Notes: generated by a model from the letters alone, not told the origin. DNA of 64,000 bases from Mesorhizobium sp. NBSH29 (GCF_015500055.1 NZ_CP045492.1:186001-250000), one strand, 5' to 3'; shown: positions 43,972-53,836, numbered from the stretch's first letter. A program made the numbers and translations.

Positions 43972-44094
43972 TCTGCCCGGTGCACAATCCTTTAGCCGCC
44001 GACAACACCCCTCCCCTTGACGCATCCGCACCAAACCACCAAAAGCACTGCGCCGGGACAATAGAAAATAACGGGTTGAATGTCAGGAAGTGCA

Positions 44095-44871
44095 ATGAAC
44101 CGTTTTGAGGGTTTGACGGTTCTGATCACCGGCGCAACCGGCGGCTTTGGCCGTTGCACCGCCGAGCGCTTGGCCGATCAGGGCGCACGGCTTGTGCTTT
44201 CCGATCTCGACGCTGAAGCTGTTGAAGCATTCGCTGCCGGGCTGGACTGCGAGACCGCGACGCTGGCCGGCGACATCGCCGACGAAGCAACCTCCGAAGC
44301 GTTGGTAAAGCTTGCCGTCAAACGCTTCGGCGCACTCGACATCGCCATCAACAATGCCGGCGTAGCGCAAAGCTTCGTGAAGCTGGCGCAGGTGCCTTCC
44401 GACGAGGCGCGGCGCATTCTCGAGGTCGATCTGCTAGGCGTGTTCTTTGCCATGAAGCATCAGATTCCGGCCATGGTGAAGCAGAACCGCGCGCGCGGTC
44501 ACGGTGGTGCAATCGTCAATCTTTCATCGGTCGCGGGCCTTACCGGTGCAACGCGGCTTTCCGTCTATTCCGCCGCCAAGCACGGCGTCCTCGGCCTGAC
44601 CCGCTCTGCCGCCGCCGAATACGCCGCCAAGGGCGTGCGCATCAATGCCGTCTGCCCGTCCTACGCCCGCACCGCGATGGTCGGCGACCTGGTCAAACTG
44701 GCAGGCGGCCACCAGACCGAAGCCCTTGCCGGCCTCACCCGCGGCGTACCCATGCGCCGCGTCGCCGAAATCGACGAGGTGATCGAGGTCGTGCTGTTCG
44801 CCGCCGACCCGAAGAACTCGTTCATGACGGGGCACGCGCTGGCGGTGGATGGTGGGGTTACGTCGATTTAG
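44095..44871 (+). CDS. SDR-family NAD(P)-dependent oxidoreductase
   Basis: This 258-residue classical SDR has cofactor motif G-A-T-G-G-F-G near residue 13, N-N-A-G-V, catalytic Tyr and Lys in Y-S-A-A-K, and a C-terminal T-G-H-A-L-A-V-D-G-G. The start at 44095 is chosen because AGGAAG lies just upstream; the ATG at 44080 is an alternative. It follows the MaoC gene on the same strand. Its 3' end is the left border of an accessory insertion whose right border carries the remnant of another SDR gene. Confidence 0.9.
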   Translation: MNRFEGLTVLITGATGGFGRCTAERLADQGARLVLSDLDAEAVEAFAAGLDCETATLAGDIADEATSEALVKLAVKRFGALDIAINNAGVAQSFVKLAQVPSDEARRILEVDLLGVFFAMKHQIPAMVKQNRARGHGGAIVNLSSVAGLTGATRLSVYSAAKHGVLGLTRSAAAEYAAKGVRINAVCPSYARTAMVGDLVKLAGGHQTEALAGLTRGVPMRRVAEIDEVIEVVLFAADPKNSFMTGHALAVDGGVTSI

Positions 44872-45085
44872 AGCGTGGGCGCGACGCGAAAGGCTGAGAT
44901 GGGGGGAGGTCCGGTCGGACAGCTTTCGCGTTGGCGGTCGAGAAAGCGGACACCTCCTCAATAGCCATAAGGGGGCAGATTCCGAAAATATCCGGTTCCG
45001 GGCATGCATGTAGTGAGCTGCCGTTGCCACCGGTACACGCCGCCAGCGACCATACAGCGCGCGGAAGTTGCGCGTCTCTCGATCT

Positions 45086-45652
45086 CTAGAGCACCCCGAT
45101 ACAGCGTAGCAGAGCTTGCAGTTCGGCCTCGACGCCAGCTGCCCGCAGGACGGCATCCCGATTAATTCGGCGAGCCAGATTGGCGCGCGTCATGGGCTTT
45201 TTGTATTCCGGCCATTCCTTTTCGAGCGCCTTGACCGCCCCCGGCGTATCGGGCGGGCGGTTGGCAGCCTTGCCCTCCAGATGGCGCAGCAGCATGGCCT
45301 CAAAGCAGGGCCGTTGCCAGAGAATCGTAATTCCGTTGTCGACCGCGAGCTTGCGAGTTCGCTCGGCACGTTGCGGATCGCGCTCGGCCTGGTCAAAATC
45401 CAAAAGCGCGAAGCGTTCCGCGGGCGCACTGCGTTTCCTGCGGAGTAGCTTCAAGCGCAGCACCGCCATCTCGATACGCGACAGCGGATCGCCGGTCCCC
45501 GGCCCCAATTCCTCAACGTGCAGATGTACTGGCAAATTGGCGTCGCGGATCAAATCTTGCAGAAAGCCGGCATAACCAACTTCTGACGCGCCCTCGCAAC
45601 CGATATAAACCGGACGGCGAAGCGCGATATATGGCGGGCGACGACGGCTCAT
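45086..45652 (-). CDS. RloB-family TOPRIM-like protein of an ATPase-effector pair
   Basis: This 188-residue protein resembles the RloB family. TOPRIM-type acidic residues are visible: Glu20/Glu24 in Y-I-G-C-E-G-A-S-E-V and an Asp-x-Asp at 85-87 in A-L-L-D-F-D-Q. Proteins of this type are encoded with AAA ATPases in R-linked loci and resemble the nuclease/effector halves of ATPase-TOPRIM antiphage systems such as PARIS, OLD and Gabija. Its ATG overlaps the ATPase stop (ATGA). Family placement is by motif and neighbour; an antiphage role is inferred. Confidence 0.75.
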   Translation of the reverse strand: MSRRRPPYIALRRPVYIGCEGASEVGYAGFLQDLIRDANLPVHLHVEELGPGTGDPLSRIEMAVLRLKLLRRKRSAPAERFALLDFDQAERDPQRAERTRKLAVDNGITILWQRPCFEAMLLRHLEGKAANRPPDTPGAVKALEKEWPEYKKPMTRANLARRINRDAVLRAAGVEAELQALLRCIGVL

Positions 45653-46878
45653 CCGAGGTGTGGAACCCCACCGTATGCACCGCTCAAATATTTGCGGTAG
45701 TGGTTCTCGTCACGGCGCACCTTCACGTCCATGAGGCTGTAAAAGTGGCTGCGGCCCTGCCGGTCCTTCTCGCAGATCACAATTTCCTCCTTGTTAAGGT
45801 CATCAAGCAGCGATGCCGAATGGCAGGAAAGCCAGAGCTGTGCTTCGAACTTGTTGCGCCCCGAAGCCTCATAGAACCAGCGCACCAGTTCGGGCAGCAT
45901 GTTCGGGTGAATGGCCGCGTCCATTTCGTCGATCGCGGCGATACCGCCAGTGTCGAGCGCGCTTATGATGAACGGGAACATCTTGATAAAGGCCCGAGTG
46001 CCGTGGCTTTCCATCAGCCATGGCATTTCGACCGCAAGCCCCGCGTGCTTGAACAGCAGCAACGGCCCGTTGTCCGTATGCTGAAAGCGCATCCCTTCCA
46101 CGCCCACGTCGATGCGGCTTAGCTCATCCTTCAGCCGCGAGACGACGTTGGGCTGGTTCTTCAGATAGTCGATCACGTCGCGATCGACGAAGGAGTGCAC
46201 AGACTCAATTTGGAAGAAGGCTTTGCGAGCCGTATCCACGAGAAGCTGCGCGGTCGGGTGCTGGAATTTCGCGAATGACGACAGCACCGTGTGATTGCCC
46301 GCGAGCGTCTTCACGAGGTGCTGGAAGCCCGAGAGGCTGAAGTTTTTAGAGTCCTTCACCTTTCCCTCAGCATCGCGCTCATAGACGCGCTGCCATTTCC
46401 CTTGTCCGTTCGGCTTCTGGCGTAGCGACTCGGACGCGATCCGTACCGCGAGCCCCTCTTTGAGTTCGATTTCCAGTTCGTAGCGATAAGTGCCTTGCTC
46501 GACCTTTTCGCCGCTCGTAACGCGCTGAAAGACTTCCGGCGTCAGGTTCATGATGCCCCCCAGCTCGATCGCGAACCGGATAGGTCGATTGGCGGATTCA
46601 ACGTCGTTGAAACGCTCGATGCCGGCGAAGTCTGGAACCGTGCGCGCTACACTGTCGCGGATCATCGTCACGACGAATTCGAGCGCGCGCAGCACCGTCG
46701 TTTTGCCCGAGGCGTTCGCGCCATAGAGGGCGACGACTTTCGGCGCGCGCATGTCCGCACCCTCGAAGATGGGGGCATAACGGCCTTCAGGATCAGGCAC
46801 TTTTCCGTCCACCGACAAGTCGAGCACCTGCGGATCGCGGATGGAGAAGAAGTTTTCGACCTCTAGCTTGTAAAGCAT
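45649..46878 (-). CDS. AAA ATPase, RloA/OLD-like, partner of the RloB-type protein
   Basis: This 409-residue SMC/ABC-like ATPase (AAA_15/AAA_21 type) has the N-terminal opening Y-K-L-E-V-E-N-F-F-S-I-R, Walker A G-A-N-A-S-G-K-T starting near residue 53, and a C-terminal Walker B A-A-I-D-E-M-D-A-A-I-H-P with W-L-S-C-H-S-A switch region. The start at 46878 has GAGG six bases upstream; 46890 is possible. It forms a two-gene operon with the RloB-like gene. The architecture matches sensor-ATPase components of antiphage defence, but no phage activity can be read from sequence. Confidence 0.85.
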   Translation of the reverse strand: MLYKLEVENFFSIRDPQVLDLSVDGKVPDPEGRYAPIFEGADMRAPKVVALYGANASGKTTVLRALEFVVTMIRDSVARTVPDFAGIERFNDVESANRPIRFAIELGGIMNLTPEVFQRVTSGEKVEQGTYRYELEIELKEGLAVRIASESLRQKPNGQGKWQRVYERDAEGKVKDSKNFSLSGFQHLVKTLAGNHTVLSSFAKFQHPTAQLLVDTARKAFFQIESVHSFVDRDVIDYLKNQPNVVSRLKDELSRIDVGVEGMRFQHTDNGPLLLFKHAGLAVEMPWLMESHGTRAFIKMFPFIISALDTGGIAAIDEMDAAIHPNMLPELVRWFYEASGRNKFEAQLWLSCHSASLLDDLNKEEIVICEKDRQGRSHFYSLMDVKVRRDENHYRKYLSGAYGGVPHLG

Positions 46879-47267
46879 GGGATACCTCATTGAGATCTAT
46901 AATATCATTTCTGACAAGATTTTGTCAATAATTCGATTACAGCAACGTTTCGTGTTCACCGAGGGATTTGAGCATCGGCGGCAACCTGGATGGGTGCCAG
47001 CTTTTCAGAAGCGGGTGTTGGTTCTCGAATTTACCAAAACAGGCGTCAAGCCGTCGATGTAAGTAGCTGTAGGATGTTTGCTTGCGGACAGTGGCAATGA
47101 ACGTCGTAACGTCCGACTCGAGATCGATTGCCGTCATGCAAATCGAGCGATCCTATTTGCCGCCAACCCGAAGAATTACTCTATGAAGGCCACGTGCTGG
47201 CGGCCGACGGCAGCGGCTTGTCGTCAAATTAGATGAGGCGACGGAAGTTCGCCGCGCCTCACGTGGC
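46879..47267. other. Non-coding right flank of the RloAB insertion
   Basis: This stretch of nearly 400 bases contains the ATPase promoter region (AT-rich near 46890-46940) and, at 47138-47232, an SDR gene remnant listed separately. No other frame is convincing, and no transposase or integrase trace is seen. Confidence 0.6.
47138..47232 (+). pseudogene. 3' remnant of an SDR gene
   Basis: Translation gives A-I-L-F-A-A-N-P-K-N-Y-S and, after a frame change, G-H-V-L-A-A-D-G-S-G-L-S-S-N followed by TAG. This matches the final stretch of classical SDRs, including V-L-F-A-A-D-P-K-N and G-H-A-L-A-V-D-G of the intact gene ending at 44871. About 95 bases remain, with at least one frameshift and no 5' part. 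It is similar but not identical to the intact neighbour, so it comes from a paralogue and is not a simple duplication. It marks the right edge of the RloAB insertion. Confidence 0.75.
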
Positions 47268-47591
<324 letters not shown>

Positions 47592-47604
47592 TCAGTTCCG
47601 GAAG

Positions 47605-48171
47605 TCAAGCCGCAGCCGAGCGGGACGCCTCCGTCAGAAACGCCCAGACATAATCCGAAAATGACCGCCAGCACTCGACCCGGAAACTTTCCGGCCCGGT
47701 GCGCAGCAGGACAATCTCGGACTTGCCCAAAATGGTACGCGAGCAGGCGCCGACCGGGAATGCGGAAAGCGACAAATCCTGCGGGCAGCCGCCATTGATC
47801 GTCGCCGCAGCCGCCGGACCGGAAACCGAGATCGCGACATTGCGGTGCGAGACGCCGACCGCCGAATGCAGAGCCTTGACGCTGGCGCAATCAGCCAGCG
47901 GATCGCCGCCCGCTTCATCGATCACCAGCCATTCGTCGGGGCCGAGCCAGAGCGCCATGCGACCTCCCTTGATGGTCGACGTCTTGGGCTTCTTGGGCAG
48001 CGACAGGCCGAGCGCGCGCGACAGGGAAGGTACTGACTTTTCACCGACACGCAGCGCCAGCCGCTGTGCCGGCGGCAGCGTCTTGATCACGACGCCCGGT
48101 GCTTCGTGCTGCCGTCCGTCCTGCGCGGGTCGGCGCTCGGCGGTGGCGATTTTAGCGGCGGATTTAGCCAT
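47605..48171 (-). CDS. soxG: Sarcosine oxidase gamma subunit
   Basis: This 188-residue protein is the smallest-conserved subunit of heterotetrameric sarcosine oxidase, the enzyme that oxidatively demethylates sarcosine and transfers the methyl carbon to tetrahydrofolate. Seen: W-L-G-P-D-E-W-L-V near the centre and a C-terminal F-R-V-E-C-W-R-S-F-S-D-Y-V-W block. The start at 48171 has GGAGGG about seven bases upstream and overlaps the soxA stop region by eight bases. It is last in the operon. Confidence 0.88.
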   Translation of the reverse strand: MAKSAAKIATAERRPAQDGRQHEAPGVVIKTLPPAQRLALRVGEKSVPSLSRALGLSLPKKPKTSTIKGGRMALWLGPDEWLVIDEAGGDPLADCASVKALHSAVGVSHRNVAISVSGPAAAATINGGCPQDLSLSAFPVGACSRTILGKSEIVLLRTGPESFRVECWRSFSDYVWAFLTEASRSAAA

Positions 48172-51148
48172 GGAGGCGCCCTCCCTTTTCATCAAAGAAC
48201 ACCATGTCCGTCACCTCAACCTGGATGGTGCGGCCGGGCATCGGCACATAAAGCGTCTCGCCGAGACGCTTCTGCCCGCCTTCCACCAGCGCCAGAGCAA
48301 TGGAATGACCGCAATTTTCAGACCAATAGCTCGATGTGACATGGCCGATCATTTTCATCGGGATTGGCTGTGCGGGATCGGCAACGATCTGTGCTCCCTC
48401 TTCCAGCATGATCTTGGGATCCTTCGTCCTCAGCCCCACCAGCTGGCGGCGGCCTTCGGCGACGAGGTCAGGGCGCTTCAGACCGCGAATGCCGACGAAG
48501 TCGGTCTTCTTTTTGCCCACGGCCCAATCGAGCCCGGCGTCACTTGGCGTCACTGTGCCGTCGGTATCCTGCCCGACGATGATATAGCCCTTTTCGGCGC
48601 GCAGCACGTGCATGGCCTCGGTGCCATAGGCACAGGCGCCGTGCTTTTCACCCTCTGCCCACAGAGCCTCCCAGACCGCCTGGCCATAATCGGCCGGCAC
48701 ATTGACCTCAAAGCCACGATCGCCGGTGAACGACATGCGGAAAAGCCGTGTCGGCACGCCGCAGATTTTGCCCTCGCGCACCGACATATGCGGCATCGCC
48801 GCATCCGACAGGTCGATACCCTCGAACAGCGGCGCAATGATGTCGCGCGATTTCGGCCCCTGCACGGCAATGACCGCCCATTGCTCGGAAATCGAAGTCA
48901 GCCAGACATTGAGATGCGGAAATTCGGTCTGGAGATAGTCTTCCATGTGGTTCATCACGCGCGCCGCACCGCCGGTGGTGGTGGTGACATGGAAACGGTC
49001 TGCAGCAAGCCGCCCGACCACGCCGTCATCATAGATAAAGCCGTCCTCGCGCAGCATGATGCCATAGCGGCAGCGGCCGGCGTCGAGCTTTTCCCACGGA
49101 TTGGTGTAGAGCAGTTCCATGAACTTGGCCGCATCTGGACCAACCACCTCGATCTTGCCGAGCGTCGAGGCATCGAACAGGCCGGCGGCCTTGCGCACGG
49201 TGACACATTCGCGGTCGACAGCCCGGTGCATATCCTCGCCATTACGCGGGAAATACCAGGCCCGTTTCCACTGGCCGGCATCCTCGAACACCGCCCCATG
49301 CGCCTGCGCCCACGGATGAATGGCAGTCTTGCGCGTCGGATCAAACAATTCGCCGCGCGCATGGCCGACGATGGAGCCGAACGTCACCGGCGTATAGGGC
49401 GCGCGGAAGGTGGTGAGCCCGACCTGCGGGATCTCATTGCCCAGCGCCTCGGCGGCAATCGCCAGCCCGTGCATATTGGACGTCTTGCCTTGATCGGTTG
49501 CCATACCGGTGGTGGTGAACCGTTTCACATGCTCGATGGAGCGCATCCCTTCGCGCACCGCAAGCTTGATATCCTTGGCAGTGACATCGTTCTGGAAATC
49601 GACAAAGGCTTTTGCCTGATCGTCACCCGGCCCATCGCCCAGCATGGTGCCAGACCAGCTTTCGCTGGACGAGGCCTTCAGCTTTAAGCTCTCGCCTGCC
49701 GTAAAGCCGGCATCGCGCGCGGCCCGTTCGCCAGCCTTCAGCGCACCGGAAATGGTTACATCAAGCGTATCGGCTCCACCGCAGGCACCGACGGAAACGC
49801 AGTCTTGCGCGTAGGTGCCGGGCAAAAAGCGCCGTGTCGTCTCGTCAAACGCCACTTTGCCGCGCGATTGCGAAAACAGGTGAACCGACGGCGTCCAGCC
49901 CGACGACATGACGAGTGCGTCGATCTCGATCCGTCGCTCGCCGCCGCCTGCCTTGGGCTGCACCACCATGGAGGATATGCGCAGCCGGCCATGGGTGCGG
50001 ATCACCGCGCGGCCAGCAAGAATCTCTATGCCCAGCGCGCGCACTTCATCAACCAGAACTCCGGTTGGATTGTCGCGGATATCAACAATCGCCGCGATCT
50101 CGATCCCCGCCTTCTTCAAATCGATGGCGGCGGCATAAGCGCTATCATTGGCTGTGTAGACACCGACCTTCTTGCCAACGGCTACGCCATAATGATTGAG
50201 GTAAGTGCGCGCGGCAGAGGCCAGCATGACACCTGGCCGATCATTTCCGGCAAACACCATGTGACGCTCAATAGCGCCGGTGGCCAGCACTACGCGGCTG
50301 GCACGAACCTGCCACAGTCGCTCGCGCGGCATGTCGGCTTCTGGTGCTGCCAGATGCTCGGTTACCCGCTCGGCAAGCGCGACAAAATTTTGCGCATAAT
50401 AGCCAAATCCGGTGGTGCGCGGCAACAGCCGCACATTGTCCATGGCAGCGAGTTTTGCGACAGTCGCCTGCGCCCAGTCCCAGCCATTCCGGCCGTCGAT
50501 TTCCGCACCATTTTCAAAGCGCAGCGCGCCGCCGAATTCGGCCTGTTCGTCGCAGACGATAACCGTGGCACCCGTCTGCGCCGCCGCAAGCGCCGCCGCC
50601 AAGCCGGCAGCACCGCCGCCCAGGACCAGCACATCGCAATGCGCATACCGTGCCGCATAATGATCCGGGTCGGGTTTGTCAGGTGCTACGCCCAGACCCG
50701 CTGCCGCGCGGATGTTGGGCTCGTAGAAGCTTTTCCAGGCAGCCTTCGGCCACATAAAAGTCTTGTAGTAAAACCCGGCCGAAAACATCGGCGACATCAG
50801 ATCATTGATGGCACCGACATCAAGCCCGAGCGAGGGCCAGCGGTTCTGCGATTTCGCCTGCAGCCCGGAATAGATCTGCTGCACGGTGGCGCGCACGTTG
50901 GGCGTCCTGCGGGCATCGTCACGAGAAATCTCCATCAATGCATTGGGCTCTTCAGACCCGGCTGAGAGAATGCCGCGTGGGCGGTGATATTTGAACGAGC
51001 GCCCGACAAGATGCACGCCATTGGCCAAAAGCGCGGAAGCCAGCGTATCGCCTTCCATTCCCTCGAAGGATGTGCCGTCGAAAGTGAAGCGGACGGTTTT
51101 GGCACCAGCTAGCCGGCCTGCGCCGGCGACACGAAAATTCTGGCTCAT
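48164..51148 (-). CDS. soxA: Sarcosine oxidase alpha subunit
   Basis: This 994-residue subunit has an N-terminal 2Fe2S-like/Fer2_4 domain (G-R-S-F-K-Y-H-R-P-R-G), a Rossmann NAD-binding domain (V-L-G-G-G-A-A-G-L-A-A-A), and a C-terminal aminomethyltransferase (GcvT-like) half that binds tetrahydrofolate (from about 620, with F-D-A-S-T-L-G-K and A-E-K-G-Y-I-I-V-G-Q-D-T-D-G). Length is normal. It overlaps soxD by four bases and soxG by eight, consistent with a fixed-ratio complex. Confidence 0.94.
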   Translation of the reverse strand: MSQNFRVAGAGRLAGAKTVRFTFDGTSFEGMEGDTLASALLANGVHLVGRSFKYHRPRGILSAGSEEPNALMEISRDDARRTPNVRATVQQIYSGLQAKSQNRWPSLGLDVGAINDLMSPMFSAGFYYKTFMWPKAAWKSFYEPNIRAAAGLGVAPDKPDPDHYAARYAHCDVLVLGGGAAGLAAALAAAQTGATVIVCDEQAEFGGALRFENGAEIDGRNGWDWAQATVAKLAAMDNVRLLPRTTGFGYYAQNFVALAERVTEHLAAPEADMPRERLWQVRASRVVLATGAIERHMVFAGNDRPGVMLASAARTYLNHYGVAVGKKVGVYTANDSAYAAAIDLKKAGIEIAAIVDIRDNPTGVLVDEVRALGIEILAGRAVIRTHGRLRISSMVVQPKAGGGERRIEIDALVMSSGWTPSVHLFSQSRGKVAFDETTRRFLPGTYAQDCVSVGACGGADTLDVTISGALKAGERAARDAGFTAGESLKLKASSSESWSGTMLGDGPGDDQAKAFVDFQNDVTAKDIKLAVREGMRSIEHVKRFTTTGMATDQGKTSNMHGLAIAAEALGNEIPQVGLTTFRAPYTPVTFGSIVGHARGELFDPTRKTAIHPWAQAHGAVFEDAGQWKRAWYFPRNGEDMHRAVDRECVTVRKAAGLFDASTLGKIEVVGPDAAKFMELLYTNPWEKLDAGRCRYGIMLREDGFIYDDGVVGRLAADRFHVTTTTGGAARVMNHMEDYLQTEFPHLNVWLTSISEQWAVIAVQGPKSRDIIAPLFEGIDLSDAAMPHMSVREGKICGVPTRLFRMSFTGDRGFEVNVPADYGQAVWEALWAEGEKHGACAYGTEAMHVLRAEKGYIIVGQDTDGTVTPSDAGLDWAVGKKKTDFVGIRGLKRPDLVAEGRRQLVGLRTKDPKIMLEEGAQIVADPAQPIPMKMIGHVTSSYWSENCGHSIALALVEGGQKRLGETLYVPMPGRTIQVEVTDMVFFDEKGGRLHG

Positions 51149-51513
51149 GACGCACTCTTCTTGCCGGTTGCACGCGCATTCAGCTGGCGCGGCGGACGGT
51201 TGGCGTAGGCTGCAGGCGCCGACGAGGCTTTGGGCAATTTGGACGGTTTTGGCTCACCGGCCTTGTAGGTGAGAAAAAACTTGTCGGTGACCGTGTCGCG
51301 TGCGGCATTGAAAAATCGCCCGCAGCCATGGATATGGCGCCAGCGCTCATAAATCACGCCCTTGGGATTGGTGCGGATAAAGAAGAACGCCTCAAAATCC
51401 GCATCGTTTGTTTCCGCAATATCGCCCGAGCGCGCTATATGCGCCTCACCGGCACCACGAAACTCAAGCTCGGGACGTTCTTCGTCACAATAGGGGCAGT
51501 GGATCAAAAGCAT
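51145..51513 (-). CDS. soxD: Sarcosine oxidase delta subunit
   Basis: This 122-residue small subunit has Cys residues in H-C-P-Y-C-D-E at the N terminus and a later G-C-G-R-F-F, which bind zinc in the family. It has a Lys/Pro/Ala-rich C-terminal tail (from about 95) that is less conserved. The frame is open upstream to 51603, but the start at 51513 is standard for SoxD. It lies between the alpha/beta hydrolase and soxA genes. Confidence 0.92.
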   Translation of the reverse strand: MLLIHCPYCDEERPELEFRGAGEAHIARSGDIAETNDADFEAFFFIRTNPKGVIYERWRHIHGCGRFFNAARDTVTDKFFLTYKAGEPKPSKLPKASSAPAAYANRPPRQLNARATGKKSAS

Positions 51514-51529
51514 GACTATCCTGCAATCT

Positions 51530-52345
51530 TCATGTCTGGAGCGCGTGGAGAAGACGGGCGACAACCCTGTCCGGCGCCTCAAGCTGAGGCAGATGACCGA
51601 CACCAGTCAGCGCCTCGAATGTCGAGCCGGGGATCTTTTCGTGGAGCATCTTTCCGCGCGCGATGGGTATCCAGGGATCATCCTCACCCCACAGGATTGC
51701 GACCGGGCAGCGTATGTGATTCAGTAGCGGTCCAAAATCATCCGTGTAGCGGTCATCGGCCTGCGCGAACTGGGCGTAGAAACTGGCACGGCCTCCTTCG
51801 CTCAGCCAAGGCTTCAACAGCTGATCGAAATCGCCGGCATCCAGTTCGTTGACCATGGCACCTTTGATATAGGCGCGCGCCACCGCTTCGTGGATGTGCG
51901 GTGGCAGGCCGGTGAACGCATCGACATGACGCCCGACATGATCGAAGAACGCCGAACCCCAGGGGCTAAGCACCACGACATTCATCAGCACAAGTTTTTC
52001 ATAATCCACACCGCCGAGCAGATGCGCACGCAGCGTCACCGCACCGCCGAAATCATGGCCAAGCACACGTGGCTTCGACAGGCCCCAAAACGAGACCATT
52101 TCGGCAAACACCTCGCCCTGCACATCGAGCGCCGTCGACTGGCCGCTGCGCATTTCAGAACGCCCATAGCCCGGCATGTCGAACCAGTGACAGGTGAAGT
52201 GTTTGGCCAGCTCGGGAATGACCCGGTGCCAGCTGAACGATGACCACGGCCAGCCATGCGCCAGGATAAGATCTGGCCCGCTGCCGCCCTTGCCCCAGGC
52301 CACAATGCCGGCTTCAGTCTGCGTGGTTTGATCGACGCTCCACAT
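51530..52345 (-). CDS. Alpha/beta hydrolase with Asp nucleophile (dehalogenase/epoxide-hydrolase-like)
   Basis: This 271-residue alpha/beta hydrolase has H-G-W-P-W-S-S-F at the oxyanion strand and the nucleophile elbow G-H-D-F-G-G, with Asp98 where esterases carry Ser. The acid/base residues are likely in I-L-W-G-E-D-D-P-W and the final G-V-G-H-L-P-Q. An Asp nucleophile is typical of haloalkane/haloacetate dehalogenases and epoxide hydrolases. The gene starts 11 bases after soxB and ends 16 before soxD, so it is co-transcribed with sarcosine oxidase. The frame upstream of 52345 is only soxB shadow. The substrate is unknown. Confidence 0.85.
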   Translation of the reverse strand: MWSVDQTTQTEAGIVAWGKGGSGPDLILAHGWPWSSFSWHRVIPELAKHFTCHWFDMPGYGRSEMRSGQSTALDVQGEVFAEMVSFWGLSKPRVLGHDFGGAVTLRAHLLGGVDYEKLVLMNVVVLSPWGSAFFDHVGRHVDAFTGLPPHIHEAVARAYIKGAMVNELDAGDFDQLLKPWLSEGGRASFYAQFAQADDRYTDDFGPLLNHIRCPVAILWGEDDPWIPIARGKMLHEKIPGSTFEALTGVGHLPQLEAPDRVVARLLHALQT

Positions 52346-52356
52346 CCCGACAAGCC

Positions 52357-53610
52357 TCAATGCGCGACGGCAGCTGCCGCCGCCTCGTCGATCAGCCGGC
52401 CGGTGCGAAAACGCTCGATCGTGAAGGGCGCATTGATGGCGTGCGGCATGTCGGTGGCGATCGTGTGCGCAAAGACATGACCGGAGCCCGGCGTTGCCTT
52501 GAAGCCGCCCGTGCCCCAGCCGCAATTGACATAGAGCCCCGGCACCGGCGTCTTGGCCAGGATCGGCGAACGGTCCGGCGTGACATCAACAATGCCACCC
52601 CAGGAACGTAGCATCTTCATGCGGGTGAACATCGGGAACATCTCACAGATGGCGTCCAGCGTATGATTGAGAATGTGCAGGCCGCCGGTTTGTGAATAGG
52701 AAATATATTGGTCGGTGCCAGCGCCGATCACCAACTCGCCCTTGTCGGACTGCGAAATATAGGCGTGCACCGTGTTGGACATGACCACGCATGGAAACAC
52801 CGGCTTGACCGGCTCCGACACCAGCGCCTGCAGCGGATAGCTTTCCAGCGGCATGCGCACGCCTGCCATGTTCATCAGCACCGAAGAATGGCCGGCAGCA
52901 ACCACGCCAACCTTCTTCGCACCAATGAAACCGCGCGAGGTTTCGACCCCGGTCACCCGACCGTTGCTGGCGCGCTTGATGCCGGTGACCTCGCAATTCT
53001 GAATAATGTCGACGCCGCGGTCTGAAGCCGCGCGCGCATAGCCCCAGGCCACCGCATCATGGCGCGCGGTGCCGCCACGCCGTTGCAATGTGGCGCCCAT
53101 GACCGGGTACCGCGCCGTCTGCGATATGTTGAGCGGCGGGCAGAAATGCTTGGCCTCCTGCGGTGTCAGCCATTCATTGTCGATGCCGTTGAGCCGGTTG
53201 GCATGAACGTGGCGCTTCAGCACCTGCACATCGTGCACATTATGCGCCAGCATCATGACGCCGCGCGGCGAATACATGACGTTGTAGTTGAGATCCTGCG
53301 ACAGCCCGTCCCACAGCTTCACCGCGTGGTCGTAAATGCCGGCGCTCTCGTCATAGAGATAGTTGGAGCGAATGATGGTGGTGTTGCGGCCGGTATTGCC
53401 ACCGCCAAGCCAGCCCTTTTCCAACACCGCGACATTGGTGATGCCGTGTTCCTTGGCCAGGTAATAGGCAGTCGCCAGCCCATGCCCGCCTGCTCCGACG
53501 ATGATCACATCATATTCGTTCTTGGGCTCGGGCGACGGCCACTGCGCTTCCCACCCCTTGTGTCCGCGTATGGCCTCACGGGCGATGGCAAAAACCGAAT
53601 ATTTCCGCAT
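52357..53610 (-). CDS. soxB: Sarcosine oxidase beta subunit
   Basis: This 417-residue flavoprotein subunit has an FAD-binding Rossmann motif V-G-A-G-G-H-G at 38-44, and His184 in G-G-T-A-R-H-D-A, at the position of the histidine that holds FMN covalently in tetrameric sarcosine oxidase. The C-terminal [14 protein letters not shown] and [15 protein letters not shown] blocks are family hallmarks. It is the first gene of the operon. Sarcosine oxidation here would feed glycine and one-carbon pools. Confidence 0.94.
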   Translation of the reverse strand: MRKYSVFAIAREAIRGHKGWEAQWPSPEPKNEYDVIIVGAGGHGLATAYYLAKEHGITNVAVLEKGWLGGGNTGRNTTIIRSNYLYDESAGIYDHAVKLWDGLSQDLNYNVMYSPRGVMMLAHNVHDVQVLKRHVHANRLNGIDNEWLTPQEAKHFCPPLNISQTARYPVMGATLQRRGGTARHDAVAWGYARAASDRGVDIIQNCEVTGIKRASNGRVTGVETSRGFIGAKKVGVVAAGHSSVLMNMAGVRMPLESYPLQALVSEPVKPVFPCVVMSNTVHAYISQSDKGELVIGAGTDQYISYSQTGGLHILNHTLDAICEMFPMFTRMKMLRSWGGIVDVTPDRSPILAKTPVPGLYVNCGWGTGGFKATPGSGHVFAHTIATDMPHAINAPFTIERFRTGRLIDEAAAAAVAH

Positions 53611-53836
53611 TAAATCCAGTGCCTCTTCCTGTCGGCGAAGCGGACTTCACCTGAGCGCGACGTGTATCACTAGCGAAAAGCCGCTGTCACCTTCGCACTG
53701 TTTGCGACGGCCATTGCCGTTTTGCGCCAGCCGACTGCGGTGCAGACATTGTCCGGTTTCGGGTGGGAGCATGGCTGGTGATTTGCGATCTCCCCCAGCG
53801 AGCCGGCGCTGGGCCGGCCCGTCACGAGGGTTTATC

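Noticed and set aside
47699-49687. Long plus-strand open frame of over 600 codons
   Set aside because: It runs antisense to soxA and soxG, which have clear domain motifs; its translation has no family features and is a by-product of high GC content.
53611-53836. Glycine or other riboswitch ahead of soxB
   Set aside because: No conserved glycine-riboswitch core or terminator/antiterminator pair could be drawn in the interval.
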